A stretch of DNA of 64,000 bases from Proteus vulgaris (GTDB lineage Bacteria; Pseudomonadota; Gammaproteobacteria; Enterobacterales; Enterobacteriaceae). This document shows, piece by piece, positions 19,631 through 31,018 of this stretch; position 1 is the first letter of the stretch; every line of letters starts with the position of its first letter. A program made the position numbers and the translations under genes. The notes beneath the pieces were generated by a model. That model searched no databases. It saw only the letters and a program-made list of their open reading frames with translations, and was not told where the DNA came from. The stretch is from contig NZ_JAEHOQ010000010.1 of assembly GCF_016239305.1 (NCBI RefSeq), positions 62,001 to 126,000 on the forward strand. Reading direction: 5' to 3'.

Positions 19631-22519
19631 ATGAGAAAATACTTATCGCAACTATGGTTCATGTTGCTATTGATGCTAGTGAGTATCAACAGTTTTGCTG
19701 CTGATCCACTTTGGCAAGTATTGCCAGATAGCATTGAAAAAAGTGAAAGTGATCCTCGGCAATATCAAGCGATTAAATTGCCTAATGATATGACTGTATT
19801 ACTGGTTTCTGACGAAAAAGCGGTTAAATCATTAACAGCGGTTGCGTTACCTGTTGGCGCATTAGAAGATCCAGATAGTCAGCAAGGGCTTGCGCATTAT
19901 TTAGAACATATGGTGTTAATGGGATCGGTAAAATATCCTCAATCTGGCAGTATGTCAGAGTTCTTACAGAAGAACGGGGGATCTCATAATGCGAGCACCA
20001 CGACGTATCGTACAGCTTTCTACTTAGAAGTAGAAAATAGCGCTATTAATGAAGCGGTCGATCGTCTTGCTGATGCCTTAGCTGAACCTTTACTTGATCC
20101 TAAAAATGCAGATCGTGAACGTAATGCGGTTAATGCCGAATTAACCATGGCACGTGCGCGTGATGGCATGCGTTTTTGGCAGGTGAGAGCAGAAACATTA
20201 AACCCAGCACATCCAAGTTCTCGTTTTATGGGCGGGAATTTAGAAACGTTGAGCGACAAGCCAAACAGCAAACTTCAAGATGAATTAATTAAATTCTATC
20301 AAACACACTATTCTGGCAACTTAATGAATGGGGTGATTTATAGTAATAAATCTCTTGATGAATTATCTAAATTAGCCGCAGAAACCTTTGCTCGTATTCC
20401 AAATAAAAAAGCAGATATCCCTGTAACCACAGTACCTGCGATGACGGATAAAGAAAAAGGGTTAATGATCCATCTTGTACCTGCTTTACCGCAAAAAACC
20501 TTACAAATTGAATTTGGTATTGATAATAATGTTGCCGATTTTCGTAGTAAATCTGATGCATATATCGGTTATTTAATTAGTAATCGTAGTTCTGGAACAC
20601 TTGCAACATGGTTACAAGATCAAGGTTTAGCTGAAAGTATTAGCGCATTTTCAGAGCCGTATATCGATCGTAACCAAGGCTCATTTACGATTTATGTCGC
20701 ATTAACAGATAAAGGTTTAGCGCAAAAAGATAAAGTCATTTCAGCCATCTTTTCATACCTTCGTTTAATTGAGTCACAAGGCATTAGTCAGCGCTATTTT
20801 GATGAAATTGCAAATGTTTTAGATCTCTCATTTCGTTATGGCTCTATCGTAAGAGATATGAATTACATAGAAGGCATTTCAGATATGATGTTGCGTTATC
20901 CAATCAAAAATATCCTGAATGCCGATTATATTGCTGATAATTATGAACCTTCAGCAATTCTTTCTCGTCTTGGATCACTTACGCCAGAAAAAGCACGTAT
21001 ATGGGTAATAAGCCCTAATGAACCGTCTAACAAGCAAGCTTATTTTGTTGATGCACCTTATCAAGTTGATAAAATTACAGCTAAACAATTAGAAAAATGG
21101 CAGACGTTATCGGATAATATTTCATTATCCTTACCAACACTTAACCCATATATTCCTGATAACCTGTCGTTGATTGACGCTGACAGTAAAATCACTAAAC
21201 CACAATTATTGTGGCAAGATAAAAGCGCTCGCTTGTTCTATATGCCATCACACTATTTTTCTGATGAGCCAAAAGCCAGTGTGACATTAAGTTTGGTAAA
21301 TAAGAGATCAGACATTACGGTTAAACAGCAAGTTACACAAACTTTAACTGACTATCTTGCTGGTTTAGCATTAAGTGAATTATCTTATCAAGCTTCTGTT
21401 GCAGGAATGAATATCTCATCCTCATCAGGACAAGGTATTGATTTTTCAATGAATGGTTATACACAACATTTACCAGAACTAGTTAATGCAACACTAAAAA
21501 GCTATATGAGCTTTGAATCAACTCAAGAAGAGCTTGAACAGGCTAAATCTTGGTATCGCGAACAACTTGAAGTAACTCATAACCTAAAAGCGTTTGAAGC
21601 AGCCATGCTACCCGCTCGCCGATTAAATACTATTCCGTATTATGAAGAAGCTGACAAACTCAAAGCATTAGAGTCAATTACACTGCAAGATATTATTGAT
21701 AATCGTCGTGAAGTGATTAAAAACGCGGCACTTCAAGCACTGATTATTGGTAACTTAACACCAGAGCAAAGCCGTAATATTGCGAAATCTGCACATGAGT
21801 TATTAGGAAATCAAGGAACAGAATACTGGATTGGTGAAACATTAGTATTCAATAAATTAGATGCCGTTGAATTTCAAAATAAATCAAATAGTACAGATAA
21901 TGCCTTAGGCGAACTTTATATTCCTACTGGGTATAGTCGTCTTGAAGGTCAGGCCATTTCTTCCGTGTTAGCTTCGGTTATTAAACCTTGGTTCTATGAT
22001 CAATTAAGAACAGAAGAACAACTTGGTTATGCTGTATTTGCTTATCAAGGCACTATGGGTGAGCAGTCTGGTTTAGGTTTCTTATTACAAAGTAATGCTA
22101 AACCTCCAGTTTACTTGAATGAACGTTATAACGCATTTTATCAGCAAGCCTATGAACGTTTGAAAAAAATGAGTGAGGCTGATTTTAATCAGTATAAACA
22201 AGCAATTATTACTGAAGTTAAACAACCACCTCAAACTTTCTATGAAGAAGTCTCTCTTTATCGAAATGATTTCCATCGTAATAATTTAAAATATGATGGA
22301 CGAGAGAAATTTTTAGCTGAACTTAATAAAGTAACGTTAAAGCAATCTATTGAATTTTATGAAAAAGCAGTAATAAAACCAAACGGATTTGTGTTTGTTT
22401 CTCAAGTCATTGGCAAAGATGGTAAAGAGGCTGATTATGCGCAAAATAAACAATGGAAACGTTATACAACAGTCAGCGAATTACAAAAAACGTTACCAGT
22501 TGAGGAAATTAAAGAGTGA
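19631..22519 (+). CDS. ptrA: Pitrilysin, periplasmic insulinase-family protease (protease III)
   Basis: A large zinc metallopeptidase (M16 family) that degrades small peptides in the periplasm. The 962-residue precursor matches E. coli pitrilysin in length. A Sec signal peptide is visible, with hydrophobic LWFMLLLMLVSI and cleavage about SFA-ADP at residue 24. The inverted zinc motif HYLEH is at residues 89-93, with the distal metal Glu expected in the NAVNAELTMAR segment. It sits between recC and recB, overlapping the recB start by 4 bp (GTGA), as in E. coli; the link with RecBCD is positional and no functional tie is known. Confidence 0.96.
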   Translation: MRKYLSQLWFMLLLMLVSINSFAADPLWQVLPDSIEKSESDPRQYQAIKLPNDMTVLLVSDEKAVKSLTAVALPVGALEDPDSQQGLAHYLEHMVLMGSVKYPQSGSMSEFLQKNGGSHNASTTTYRTAFYLEVENSAINEAVDRLADALAEPLLDPKNADRERNAVNAELTMARARDGMRFWQVRAETLNPAHPSSRFMGGNLETLSDKPNSKLQDELIKFYQTHYSGNLMNGVIYSNKSLDELSKLAAETFARIPNKKADIPVTTVPAMTDKEKGLMIHLVPALPQKTLQIEFGIDNNVADFRSKSDAYIGYLISNRSSGTLATWLQDQGLAESISAFSEPYIDRNQGSFTIYVALTDKGLAQKDKVISAIFSYLRLIESQGISQRYFDEIANVLDLSFRYGSIVRDMNYIEGISDMMLRYPIKNILNADYIADNYEPSAILSRLGSLTPEKARIWVISPNEPSNKQAYFVDAPYQVDKITAKQLEKWQTLSDNISLSLPTLNPYIPDNLSLIDADSKITKPQLLWQDKSARLFYMPSHYFSDEPKASVTLSLVNKRSDITVKQQVTQTLTDYLAGLALSELSYQASVAGMNISSSSGQGIDFSMNGYTQHLPELVNATLKSYMSFESTQEELEQAKSWYREQLEVTHNLKAFEAAMLPARRLNTIPYYEEADKLKALESITLQDIIDNRREVIKNAALQALIIGNLTPEQSRNIAKSAHELLGNQGTEYWIGETLVFNKLDAVEFQNKSNSTDNALGELYIPTGYSRLEGQAISSVLASVIKPWFYDQLRTEEQLGYAVFAYQGTMGEQSGLGFLLQSNAKPPVYLNERYNAFYQQAYERLKKMSEADFNQYKQAIITEVKQPPQTFYEEVSLYRNDFHRNNLKYDGREKFLAELNKVTLKQSIEFYEKAVIKPNGFVFVSQVIGKDGKEADYAQNKQWKRYTTVSELQKTLPVEEIKE

Positions 22520-25500
22520 GTGAAGTGATACAGGCACAGCCATTAAATCCTTATACACTTCCTTTGTACCAAAGACGCCTTATTGAGGCGTCTGCAGGTA
22601 CAGGTAAAACCTATACCATTGGATTACTGTATTTGCGATTACTTCTTGGTTTAGGGGGCGATAGTGCATTTTATCGACCTCTAAGCGTTGAAGAGATCTT
22701 GGTTGTGACATTTACAGATGCGGCAACAGATGAATTACGTGCACGTATTCGTAAAAATATCCATGAACTAAGGCTTGCCTGTATCCGCCATGATGTTGAT
22801 AGTGTTGACAAAACATACCAAGAGTTACTCAAACAAATTCCTAATAAAGAGTTAGCCGCGCAGTGGTTATTAGAAGCTGAGCGTCAAATGGATGAAGCTG
22901 CTATTTATACTATTCATGGATTTTGCCAGCGTATGCTGGCAAACAATGCATTTGAGTCAGGTGTATTGTTTGAACAAGTCTTGATCCAAGATGAGTATGA
23001 GCTGAAAAAACGTGTTTGTGCTGATTTTTGGCGGCGCCACTGTTATCCCCTCTCTTATGATGTTGCTAATGCCGTCAGCCAGATTTGGTCTGGCCCTGAG
23101 CAACTGCTTTATGAAATACAGCCTTATTTACAAGGTGAAATGCCAGAGATTGAAGGCGTGGTATTAGACAGCGAAAATGAGTCAGTAAAAGAGCGTCATC
23201 AAACTGTTATTGAAGCCATTAACAAAGTGAAAGCGCGTTGGAATGAACACCACCATGAAGTTGAGGCGTGGATAACAGCCTCAGGAGTGGATAAACGAAG
23301 TTATAGTAGCCGTTTTTTACCTAAATGGATCGAAGAAATCACGCTATGGGCCGCAACGCTTGAAACAAAAAGCTATCAGTTGCCTGATTGCTTAGTTCGT
23401 TTTTCTCAAGAAACTTTAAATGAGAAAGCGACCAAAGGCCCAGCTCCAGAGCATATTCTTTTTATTGAAATTGAGCGTCTAACAAAACAAAGTTTAACAC
23501 TGCGTGATGTTATTTTAGTGAATGCTATTCCTGAAATACGTCAAGGTATTGAAAATGAAAAAATGCGTCGGGGTGAAATGGGATTTGATGATCTCTTAAC
23601 ACGCTTAGATAGAGCATTAAAACGTGAAGGTGGAGAAACATTAGCTCAGGCTATTCGTGAGCGTTATCCCGTTGCAATGATTGATGAATTTCAAGATACC
23701 GATCCTCAACAATACCGTATTTTTGATGCTATTTATGGTGAGCATGAAAACAGCGGGTTACTTTTTATCGGTGATCCTAAACAGGCAATTTATGCTTTCC
23801 GTGGCGCCGATATTTTTACTTATATTCAAGCGCGAAAACAAACGACACACCATTATACTTTAAATACTAACTGGCGTTCTGCCCCGGGAATGGTGAATGC
23901 GGTTAATAAACTTTTTATGCGTTCCAGTGCTCCGTTTTTATTTGAACATATCCCTTTTATTGAAGTGAGTTCCGCTGAAAAGAATCAAGACATGGCTTTT
24001 ATTTACCATAATAAACCGATCTCGCCTTTTAATTTCTGGCTTGCAGAAGGTGAAAGTCTATCAACGGGAAATTATGAGCAAATAATGGCAACGCAATGTG
24101 CTGCTCAAATTCGTGATTGGCTATCAGCTGGCGATCAACAACAAGCATGGCTCTTAGAGCAAGGTGAAAAAAAATCACTAACATCGGCTGATATTATGGT
24201 ATTGGTTCGTAGTCGTAGAGAAGCATTACTTATTCGTGACGCGTTAAATTTACTTTCTATACAATCTGTATTCTTATCAAACCGTGAAAGTGTATTTGAA
24301 ACGAACGAAGCTAAAGATTTGCTTTGGTTACTGCAAGCAGTCGTGACGCCAGAGAAAGAGCGTGTTTTAAGAGCCTCTTTAGCCAGTCGGTTATTTGGTT
24401 TGAGCGCAAGACAAATTGATAGCCTAAATCATGATGAACAGCGCTGGAATAGTTATGTAGAGAAATTTGCTGACTACTATGCATTATGGCAAAAACGTGG
24501 CGTTTTACCGATGTTGCGTAAAATTATGATGGATAATCAGATTGCCGAGGATCTACTTGCCAGTATTGATGGTGAACGAAGACTCACTGATATCATGCAT
24601 ATTGGTGAATTATTACAGGAAACCTCATTACAGCTTGATAGTGAACATGCGCTTATTCGTTGGTTGGCACAACAAATTTCTCATCCTGATGCACAATCAG
24701 AAAGCCAACAAATGCGTTTGGAAAGTGACCGAAATCTTGTGCGAATTTGTACTATTCATAAATCCAAAGGCCTTGAATATCCTATTGTTTGCTTGCCTTT
24801 TGCTTGTAACTATCAAGAGCAAAAAGGGGCGCTTTATCATGACCGAGAAAAATTTTACGCTAAGTTAGATATTTTTGGCCGACCTGAAAGCTTGCGTTTA
24901 GCTGATGAAGAACGTTTAGCAGAAGATTTACGCTTACTTTATGTGGCACTAACACGTTCTAAATTTTGTTGTTATGTGGGTGTTGCGCCATTGGTGAAAG
25001 GGAATAAGCGTAAATCGGGGCTCACAGATCTCCATAAAAATGCTTTAGGGTATTTATTACAGCAAGGTGAAGAAGGAAATAGCGAATTATTGCATCAATC
25101 AATCCATGCGTTACTCGATGACAATATTAGTGTGATCACGCTTGATGATGTTTCAGCACATCGTTACCAGCCTCTATTAGTCAGTGAAGCAAAATTAGAG
25201 GCCGCGGTATTTAAACGTAAAATCCATGATAATTGGCGTATAACCAGCTATTCAGGACTAACTTATCAACATTCAAATCGCGGATATCATTTTGATTTAG
25301 GCGATATTGAGGCTTTGGTGCAGTCTATTGCTCCAGGACTGGATACTGATGCCAAAGGTGAGAAACAACGAGAAGAAACCAATGAAAATTCAATACATCA
25401 TTTCCCTCGTGGTGCGATTGCAGGAACATTTTTACACGGTTTGCTTGAAGTATTGGATTTTTCTCAACCCATTGATGAACAATGGATGCAAGAGCAATTA

Positions 25501-26136
25501 ACGGCTCAAAGCTTTGATGAAAAGTGGGCGCCATTATTAGTAACATGGATGGAAACACTGTTTCATACCCCTCTTAATACTGATGGGTTATGCCTTGCTG
25601 ATATCCCTAAAACACAACAACTTGATGAATTACAATTTTATTTACCGATTGAACAAGAGATCACATCATCTCAGTTGACTCAATTAATAAATCAGTTTGA
25701 TCCCTTATCAAAACGTTGTGCTGCTTTACAATTTCAGCAAGTAGAAGGCATGTTAAAAGGCTTTATTGACTTAGTGTTTTGTTGGGAAGGGAAATACTAT
25801 GTCGTGGATTATAAATCAAATTGGCTAGGTGAATCGAGTGAAGACTACACTCAAGAAGCGATGGTCAATGCAATGATAGATCACCGCTACGATTTGCAGT
25901 ACCAGCTCTATACGTTAGCGTTACATCGTTTTTTACAGCAACGTATTCCTGATTATGATTACAAAAACCATTTTGGAGGAATTTATTACCTTTTCTTACG
26001 TGGTATAGATAAAGCACATCCTGGAAATGGAGTTTATGCCTATTTACCTGATGAGGCGTTTGTTTTGGCGCTAGATGCACTATTTACAGGTAAAAGTATG
26101 AAAAATAGCACTCCTGATGTAGTCGATGAGAAATAA
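22516..26136 (+). CDS. recB: Exodeoxyribonuclease V subunit beta, RecB
   Basis: RecB is the 3'-5' helicase and the only nuclease of RecBCD. The 1206-residue product (E. coli 1180) has Walker A ASAGTGKT at residues 25-32, the UvrD-like motif MIDEFQDTDPQQYRIF near 390, GDPKQAIYAFRGAD, the LYVALTRS motif VI, and the C-terminal nuclease domain with VDYKSNWLG, where D1098 and K1100 correspond to E. coli D1080 and K1082. The start is a GTG inside the ptrA stop region, which couples translation. recD follows 2 bp after the stop. All catalytic residues are present. Confidence 0.97.
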   Translation: MSEVIQAQPLNPYTLPLYQRRLIEASAGTGKTYTIGLLYLRLLLGLGGDSAFYRPLSVEEILVVTFTDAATDELRARIRKNIHELRLACIRHDVDSVDKTYQELLKQIPNKELAAQWLLEAERQMDEAAIYTIHGFCQRMLANNAFESGVLFEQVLIQDEYELKKRVCADFWRRHCYPLSYDVANAVSQIWSGPEQLLYEIQPYLQGEMPEIEGVVLDSENESVKERHQTVIEAINKVKARWNEHHHEVEAWITASGVDKRSYSSRFLPKWIEEITLWAATLETKSYQLPDCLVRFSQETLNEKATKGPAPEHILFIEIERLTKQSLTLRDVILVNAIPEIRQGIENEKMRRGEMGFDDLLTRLDRALKREGGETLAQAIRERYPVAMIDEFQDTDPQQYRIFDAIYGEHENSGLLFIGDPKQAIYAFRGADIFTYIQARKQTTHHYTLNTNWRSAPGMVNAVNKLFMRSSAPFLFEHIPFIEVSSAEKNQDMAFIYHNKPISPFNFWLAEGESLSTGNYEQIMATQCAAQIRDWLSAGDQQQAWLLEQGEKKSLTSADIMVLVRSRREALLIRDALNLLSIQSVFLSNRESVFETNEAKDLLWLLQAVVTPEKERVLRASLASRLFGLSARQIDSLNHDEQRWNSYVEKFADYYALWQKRGVLPMLRKIMMDNQIAEDLLASIDGERRLTDIMHIGELLQETSLQLDSEHALIRWLAQQISHPDAQSESQQMRLESDRNLVRICTIHKSKGLEYPIVCLPFACNYQEQKGALYHDREKFYAKLDIFGRPESLRLADEERLAEDLRLLYVALTRSKFCCYVGVAPLVKGNKRKSGLTDLHKNALGYLLQQGEEGNSELLHQSIHALLDDNISVITLDDVSAHRYQPLLVSEAKLEAAVFKRKIHDNWRITSYSGLTYQHSNRGYHFDLGDIEALVQSIAPGLDTDAKGEKQREETNENSIHHFPRGAIAGTFLHGLLEVLDFSQPIDEQWMQEQLTAQSFDEKWAPLLVTWMETLFHTPLNTDGLCLADIPKTQQLDELQFYLPIEQEITSSQLTQLINQFDPLSKRCAALQFQQVEGMLKGFIDLVFCWEGKYYVVDYKSNWLGESSEDYTQEAMVNAMIDHRYDLQYQLYTLALHRFLQQRIPDYDYKNHFGGIYYLFLRGIDKAHPGNGVYAYLPDEAFVLALDALFTGKSMKNSTPDVVDEK

Positions 26137-26138
26137 AA

Positions 26139-28049
26139 ATGATCAAACTATTAGAACTAGCGATTACACAAAATGTATTACGACCGTTAGATCTTCGATT
26201 TGCACAAATGCTGGTGGAAGATGAAAATCCGATTTTACTGTTTATATTTGCCTATTTAAGTGCTCAAACAGGAGCCGGACATGTTTGTTTGCCATTAAAT
26301 ATTATCAAAGAAAATCAATTGTTTGATGGTAGACAAGACGAACTAGCTCACGCTATTTGGCAAAGAATGGGAGAACCTTCTACTAATCAAATAATTGAAG
26401 CGTTAATACATAGTCATTGTGTTAATCAAGGTGGTGATAATTCTCCGTCTCCTATCATTTTAGATAATGGACTCCTTTATCTACAAAGAATGTGGAGTTA
26501 CGAAGAAAAAGTGGCTCAATTTTTTAGACAAGAACACTCTGTTGTTGATATCGATGAAAATGCATTAATTAAGGTACTCAATCAACTTTTTCCAACAGCA
26601 AAAGAAAATAAAGAAACTAATTGGCAGAAAGTCGCTGCCAGTGTTGCTATCACTAGCTCTATCTCTATTATTTCTGGCGGGCCCGGAACAGGAAAAACCA
26701 CAACAGTGGCGAAAATCTTGGCTGCTTTTGTGATGCTCACTTCGAATGAAAAGCCCATTATTCAATTAGCGGCACCAACCGGAAAAGCAGCTGCCCGATT
26801 AACAGAATCTTTAGGTAAAGCACTTGCCCAACTCGCTTTAAGTGAAGAAGAAAATAAGTGGATGCCAAAGCAAGCACAAACTATTCATCGTTTGTTAGGG
26901 GCTCAGCCTGAAAGCCAGCAAGTGCGTTACCATAAAGATAATCCATTACAACTTGATATCTTAGTGGTTGATGAAGCATCAATGGTTGATTTACCTATGA
27001 TGGCTCGTTTAATTGACGCGCTTCCAGAGCAATGCCACGTTATTTTCTTGGGAGATAAAGACCAACTAGCTTCTGTTGAAGCTGGAGCTGTATTAGGGGA
27101 TATTTGTCGTTTTGCCGATGATGGTTTGAGCCAAAAGCGATTTGATAAAATTGATTATTTAACACAAGGTGAGTTATCAAAATCAGCAGAAATTATCTCC
27201 GTTTCTAGCACACCAGTTTCAGTTGTTAGTGATTCACTTTGCCTATTACGAAAAAGTTATCGATTTGGCTCTAATTCAGGTATTGGTCAACTTGCTTTTG
27301 CTGTAAACCAAGGGCAGACCAAAACAGCACTGACATTATTGAAGAAGGCTGTAAATACGTCTCAACAAATTGAAATGGCACTAGATACTCAAGATGTGAA
27401 TTTTATCCCATTAGAGAGTGATGAAAACTATTTACTGATGATACAAAATGCGGCACAAGCCTATCGTCAATATCTCTCATTAATAGCAGAAAAAGCTACT
27501 CCTGATGCTATTCTTAACGCATTTAACCAATATCGTTTATTGTGTGCATTAAGAGAAGGGCCATTTGGTGTAAGTGGATTAAATGATCGAATTGAAATGC
27601 TACTGCACCGTCAACGATTAATTCGTCGCCCTACAAATAGCTATCAGAGTGATTATATTGGGCGGCCGATTATGATCCAGCGAAATGACAGCACACTTGG
27701 GCTATTTAATGGTGATATCGGTATTATGCTCAATAATGATGAAGGCGAAATGAAAGCTTTTTTCCAATTACCGGATGGTACCTTAAAAGCAATTCAACCT
27801 AGCCGGTTACCTCAACACGAAACGGCGTATGTTATGACAGTGCATAAATCGCAGGGATCTGAATTTACGCACACAGCATTAGTTTTACCTGAAAAATTTT
27901 CACCAGTGGTTAGCCGTGAATTGCTGTATACCGCCTTAACGCGTGCTAAGCAAAAACTTTCGCTTTATGCCTGCGAGTATATGGTGAAAATGGCTATTCA
28001 AACACGTATTCAACGTCGAAGTGGTTTAGTCGATAAATTACGTTATTAA
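26139..28049 (+). CDS. recD: Exodeoxyribonuclease V subunit alpha, RecD
   Basis: RecD is the fast 5'-3' helicase of RecBCD (SF1B). The 636-residue protein (E. coli 608) has Walker A SGGPGTGKT with K186, the LAAPTGKAAARLTES motif, Walker B VVDEASMVDLPMM, GDKDQLASVEAGAVLGD and motif VI in YTALTRAKQKLSLYA near the end. It begins 2 bp after recB. A bidirectional terminator separates it from the convergent argA. The extra length relative to E. coli falls in the middle region around residues 340-430, where conservation is low. Confidence 0.96.
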   Translation: MIKLLELAITQNVLRPLDLRFAQMLVEDENPILLFIFAYLSAQTGAGHVCLPLNIIKENQLFDGRQDELAHAIWQRMGEPSTNQIIEALIHSHCVNQGGDNSPSPIILDNGLLYLQRMWSYEEKVAQFFRQEHSVVDIDENALIKVLNQLFPTAKENKETNWQKVAASVAITSSISIISGGPGTGKTTTVAKILAAFVMLTSNEKPIIQLAAPTGKAAARLTESLGKALAQLALSEEENKWMPKQAQTIHRLLGAQPESQQVRYHKDNPLQLDILVVDEASMVDLPMMARLIDALPEQCHVIFLGDKDQLASVEAGAVLGDICRFADDGLSQKRFDKIDYLTQGELSKSAEIISVSSTPVSVVSDSLCLLRKSYRFGSNSGIGQLAFAVNQGQTKTALTLLKKAVNTSQQIEMALDTQDVNFIPLESDENYLLMIQNAAQAYRQYLSLIAEKATPDAILNAFNQYRLLCALREGPFGVSGLNDRIEMLLHRQRLIRRPTNSYQSDYIGRPIMIQRNDSTLGLFNGDIGIMLNNDEGEMKAFFQLPDGTLKAIQPSRLPQHETAYVMTVHKSQGSEFTHTALVLPEKFSPVVSRELLYTALTRAKQKLSLYACEYMVKMAIQTRIQRRSGLVDKLRY

Positions 28050-28075
28050 TATCTATCGGATAAGACAAAAACAAT

Positions 28076-28112
28076 AAAAGACAGGCATTGAGAGGGATAC
28101 CTGTCTTTTTTT
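28076..28112. terminator. Bidirectional terminator between recD and argA
   Basis: AAAGACAGG pairs with CCTGTCTTT, with T runs on the plus strand and an A run on the left that gives a U tract for the minus-strand transcript. It lies between the convergent recD and argA ends. Confidence 0.82.
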
Positions 28113-28123
28113 ATACTTGATAA

Positions 28124-29458
28124 TTACTCTTTATGTAAATCTAAAATCAAAATTTTGGAGCGACGCTGATAGTTGTAGAGCGCCTGTTTTTCAATGGGTA
28201 ATTTATCAATTTCAGCAGGTTCAAATCCTTTTTCTTGAAACCAGTGAATACTTCGCGTTGTTAAAACAAATAATTTTTCTAATCCTAATTGCTTGGCATG
28301 AGCAGAAATACGTTGTAGTAATACCTCGCCACGACAAGAGCTACGATAATCAGGATGGACAGCAACACAAGCCATTTCCCCAATTTTTTCTGATTGATAA
28401 GGGTAAAGTGCGGCACAGGCAATAGTCATATTATCGCGTTCAATAATGGTGAATTGATCTATCTCTATCTCTAATTGTTCTCTTGAACGTCTGACTAAAA
28501 TACCCTGTTGCTCTAATGGACGAATAAGCTCGAGTATGCCACCAATATCATTGATATTAGCTCTGCGAACTTTTTCTGCACTTTCCATCACGATTTGAGT
28601 TCCTATGCCATCGCGAGAGAATAGCTCTTGAATAAGCGCACCATCCGATTGATAACTTAATAGGTGACTGCGTTCCACACCTCGACGACAGGCTTTAACG
28701 GCACCTCGCAAAAATCTGACTGTACCTGAGTGGTAATCGCCTTCGGTTTGTAGCTCTTGGATTTTATCTTCGGCTTGATTAGGCAGTAATTCAGAGACAA
28801 TGTGTCCATCTTCATCGACAACACCTTGAAAAGAGCAAAAACCAATAATTTTTTGCGCTTTAAGTTTTATAGCAAGTTGTGTTGCCACTTCTTCAGATGT
28901 GAGATTAAAGCTTTCACCAGTAACAGACACCGCAACTGGTCCAATTAATACGATGGCATTACTGTCTAATTGACGGTGAATAGCTTCTTCATCAATACGA
29001 CGAATTTTTCCGCTGTGACAATAATCCACGCCATCATCAACCCCCAAGGGTTGTGCAATGACAAAGTTGCCACTAACAACATTAATATGTGCACCTTGTA
29101 ACGGTGTATTACTTAAACTCATTGATAAACGTGCTGTAATGTCGAGTTGTAATGTACCCGCAGCTTGTTTAACAATTTCTAAGGTTTTACTATCAGTAAT
29201 ACGAGTGTATTTATGATAAATTGGCGAGACTTTTTGTACTTCAAGCGCCATATCAATTTGTGGTCTTGCGCCATAAACAACCACTAAACGGATACCTAAA
29301 CTGTGTAGTAATCCTATATCGTTAATGATAGATGGAAAATTTTCATGTGCGATAGCTTCGCCACCCAACATAATGACAAACGTTTTGCCTCTATGTGCAT
29401 TAATATACGGAACCGAGTGGCGGAATCCATCGACCAATTCGGTGCTACGCTCTTTCAT
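28124..29458 (-). CDS. argA: N-acetylglutamate synthase ArgA
   Basis: ArgA acetylates glutamate with acetyl-CoA, the first step of arginine synthesis, and is feedback-inhibited by arginine. The 444-residue protein (E. coli 443) begins [20 protein letters not shown], has the amino-acid-kinase-like domain with [10 protein letters not shown] and [10 protein letters not shown] that carries the arginine site, and a C-terminal GNAT acetyltransferase domain with [18 protein letters not shown]. It converges with recD and is divergent from amiC. Two ARG boxes lie 13 bp upstream of its start, so ArgR repression is likely. Confidence 0.97.
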   Translation of the reverse strand: MKERSTELVDGFRHSVPYINAHRGKTFVIMLGGEAIAHENFPSIINDIGLLHSLGIRLVVVYGARPQIDMALEVQKVSPIYHKYTRITDSKTLEIVKQAAGTLQLDITARLSMSLSNTPLQGAHINVVSGNFVIAQPLGVDDGVDYCHSGKIRRIDEEAIHRQLDSNAIVLIGPVAVSVTGESFNLTSEEVATQLAIKLKAQKIIGFCSFQGVVDEDGHIVSELLPNQAEDKIQELQTEGDYHSGTVRFLRGAVKACRRGVERSHLLSYQSDGALIQELFSRDGIGTQIVMESAEKVRRANINDIGGILELIRPLEQQGILVRRSREQLEIEIDQFTIIERDNMTIACAALYPYQSEKIGEMACVAVHPDYRSSCRGEVLLQRISAHAKQLGLEKLFVLTTRSIHWFQEKGFEPAEIDKLPIEKQALYNYQRRSKILILDLHKE

Positions 29459-29470
29459 AAAACCCTCTCA

Positions 29471-29509
29471 AGTGAATTTTTATTCGAATTTAATGTATTT
29501 TTATTCTTT
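29471..29509 (-). promoter_or_regulatory. Tandem ARG boxes (ArgR operator) of argA
   Basis: Two 18-bp sites, 29471-29488 and 29492-29509, are separated by 3 bp, the usual ArgR spacing. The first reads AGTGAATTTTTATTCGAA and matches the consensus TGAAT-N4-ATTCA at nine of ten core positions. The second, with TGTAT-N4-ATTCT, is weaker. They overlap the expected promoter of argA. Repression by the arginine-bound ArgR hexamer is inferred from E. coli. Confidence 0.8.
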
Positions 29510-29698
29510 TTGATGAGGAATGGCAAGTAAAATCCTATCTTATTGTTTTGCATGAGGGCAGAATATTCGTGTAAATATGAGTAATTGTGCTGTTTTTAAG
29601 TGACAGTGAAGTGTGGATTGGGTAAAGTTTTTCGTTCTTAACTTTTTTTATCTCTTTTTAGAGTTTATTGACGTTAATCGTTTTTTTGGAATATTTTC

Positions 29699-30961
29699 AT
29701 GAGTCATTCTGAGCACAATCAAACTCGTCGTCGTCTTATTAAAGGAATTGGCGCGTTATTATTGTTAAGTGTTAGTCCTGTCGGCTTTGCAGCGACAGCA
29801 TCTATTGTTGCTGTCAGGGTTTGGCCTGCCTCGACTTATACTCGCGTGACTATAGAATCAAAAACACCACTGAAATATCGTCAGTTTGCATTATCAAACC
29901 CAGAACGTATTGTGGTGGATTTAGAAGGTATTCAGCTTAATAGCGTATTAAAGGGTATGGCTAATCAAGTTCAGACTAGCGATCCTTATTTAAAATTAAT
30001 CCGTGTTGGTCAAAATACTCCCAAAACAGTGCGATTAGTTTTTGAAGTAAAAACACCAGTACAACCACAAATGTTTACTCTAAAACCAGTTGCGGAATTT
30101 AAAAACCGTTTGGTGTTAGATTTCTACCCAAGCCACGGTGCAAATGCTGAAGATGATCCACTCTTAGCACTGTTACGTGAATACAATGATGGTGATTTAC
30201 AACAAGCGGTGCCTGCGCAAACAGACACTCGCAAACCGGGTAGAGCTGGGCGAGATAGACCTATCATTATTATGATCGATCCTGGACATGGTGGGGAAGA
30301 TCCTGGCGCCATTGGAAAATATAAAACGCGTGAAAAAGATGTGGTATTACAGATTGCACGTCGCTTAAGAACGTTAATCGATAAAGACGCCAAAATGAAA
30401 GCGTATATGACACGTAATGAAGATGTGTTTATTCCATTAACGGTGCGTGTTGCTAAAGCACGAAAAATGCAAGCTGACTTGTTTGTCTCTATTCATGCGG
30501 ATGCATTTACGAATCGTTCTGCTAGAGGTTCATCTGTTTTTGCGTTATCAAAAACAGGAGCGACCAGTAATACTGCTCGCTATCTTGCACAAACACAAAA
30601 TGAGTCTGACTTAATTGGTGGTGTGAGCAAAAGTGGTGACCGTTATGTTGATCATGCGATGCTTGATCTTGTACAAACGGCGACTATCAATGACAGTCTG
30701 AAATTTGGTAGTGAAGTGCTTAAGTTGCTGGGGGGAATTAATAAACTACATAAGAATAAAGTCGATCAGGCAGGGTTTGCGGTATTAAAAGCCCCTGAGA
30801 TCCCCTCTATTTTAGTAGAGACCGCCTTTATCAGTAATATCGAAGAAGAGAAGAAACTGAAAACGGCAAAATTCCAGCAACAAATTGCAGGATCTATTTT
30901 CAAAGGTATCAAAGCCTATTTTGCTAATGGTGGTGAATTAACTTTAGCTGATCGTAGCTAG
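29699..30961 (+). CDS. amiC: N-acetylmuramoyl-L-alanine amidase AmiC
   Basis: AmiC is a zinc amidase that cleaves septal peptidoglycan so daughter cells can separate; NlpD activates it in E. coli. The 420-residue precursor (E. coli 417) has a twin-arginine signal, TRRRLIKG at residues 9-16, then a hydrophobic stretch. The AMIN septum-targeting domain (about 40-145) precedes a linker and the Amidase_3 domain with [26 protein letters not shown] and [11 protein letters not shown], which carry the zinc ligands and catalytic Glu. It lies between argA and the initiator tRNA cluster, as in E. coli. Confidence 0.96.
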   Translation: MSHSEHNQTRRRLIKGIGALLLLSVSPVGFAATASIVAVRVWPASTYTRVTIESKTPLKYRQFALSNPERIVVDLEGIQLNSVLKGMANQVQTSDPYLKLIRVGQNTPKTVRLVFEVKTPVQPQMFTLKPVAEFKNRLVLDFYPSHGANAEDDPLLALLREYNDGDLQQAVPAQTDTRKPGRAGRDRPIIIMIDPGHGGEDPGAIGKYKTREKDVVLQIARRLRTLIDKDAKMKAYMTRNEDVFIPLTVRVAKARKMQADLFVSIHADAFTNRSARGSSVFALSKTGATSNTARYLAQTQNESDLIGGVSKSGDRYVDHAMLDLVQTATINDSLKFGSEVLKLLGGINKLHKNKVDQAGFAVLKAPEIPSILVETAFISNIEEEKKLKTAKFQQQIAGSIFKGIKAYFANGGELTLADRS

Positions 30962-30995
30962 TTTTTTCCTTTACCCTTTATCCTTTATATTCCAG

Positions 30996-31018
30996 TAGAA
31001 AGCATATATCGCTTTCTA
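30996..31018 (+). terminator. Possible terminator after amiC
   Basis: TAGAAAGC (30996-31003) and GCTTTCTA (31011-31018) form an 8-bp stem with a 7-nt loop, 34 bp after the amiC stop. The downstream tract is interrupted (TTGGGGTTTCTT), so termination would be weak. Confidence 0.45.
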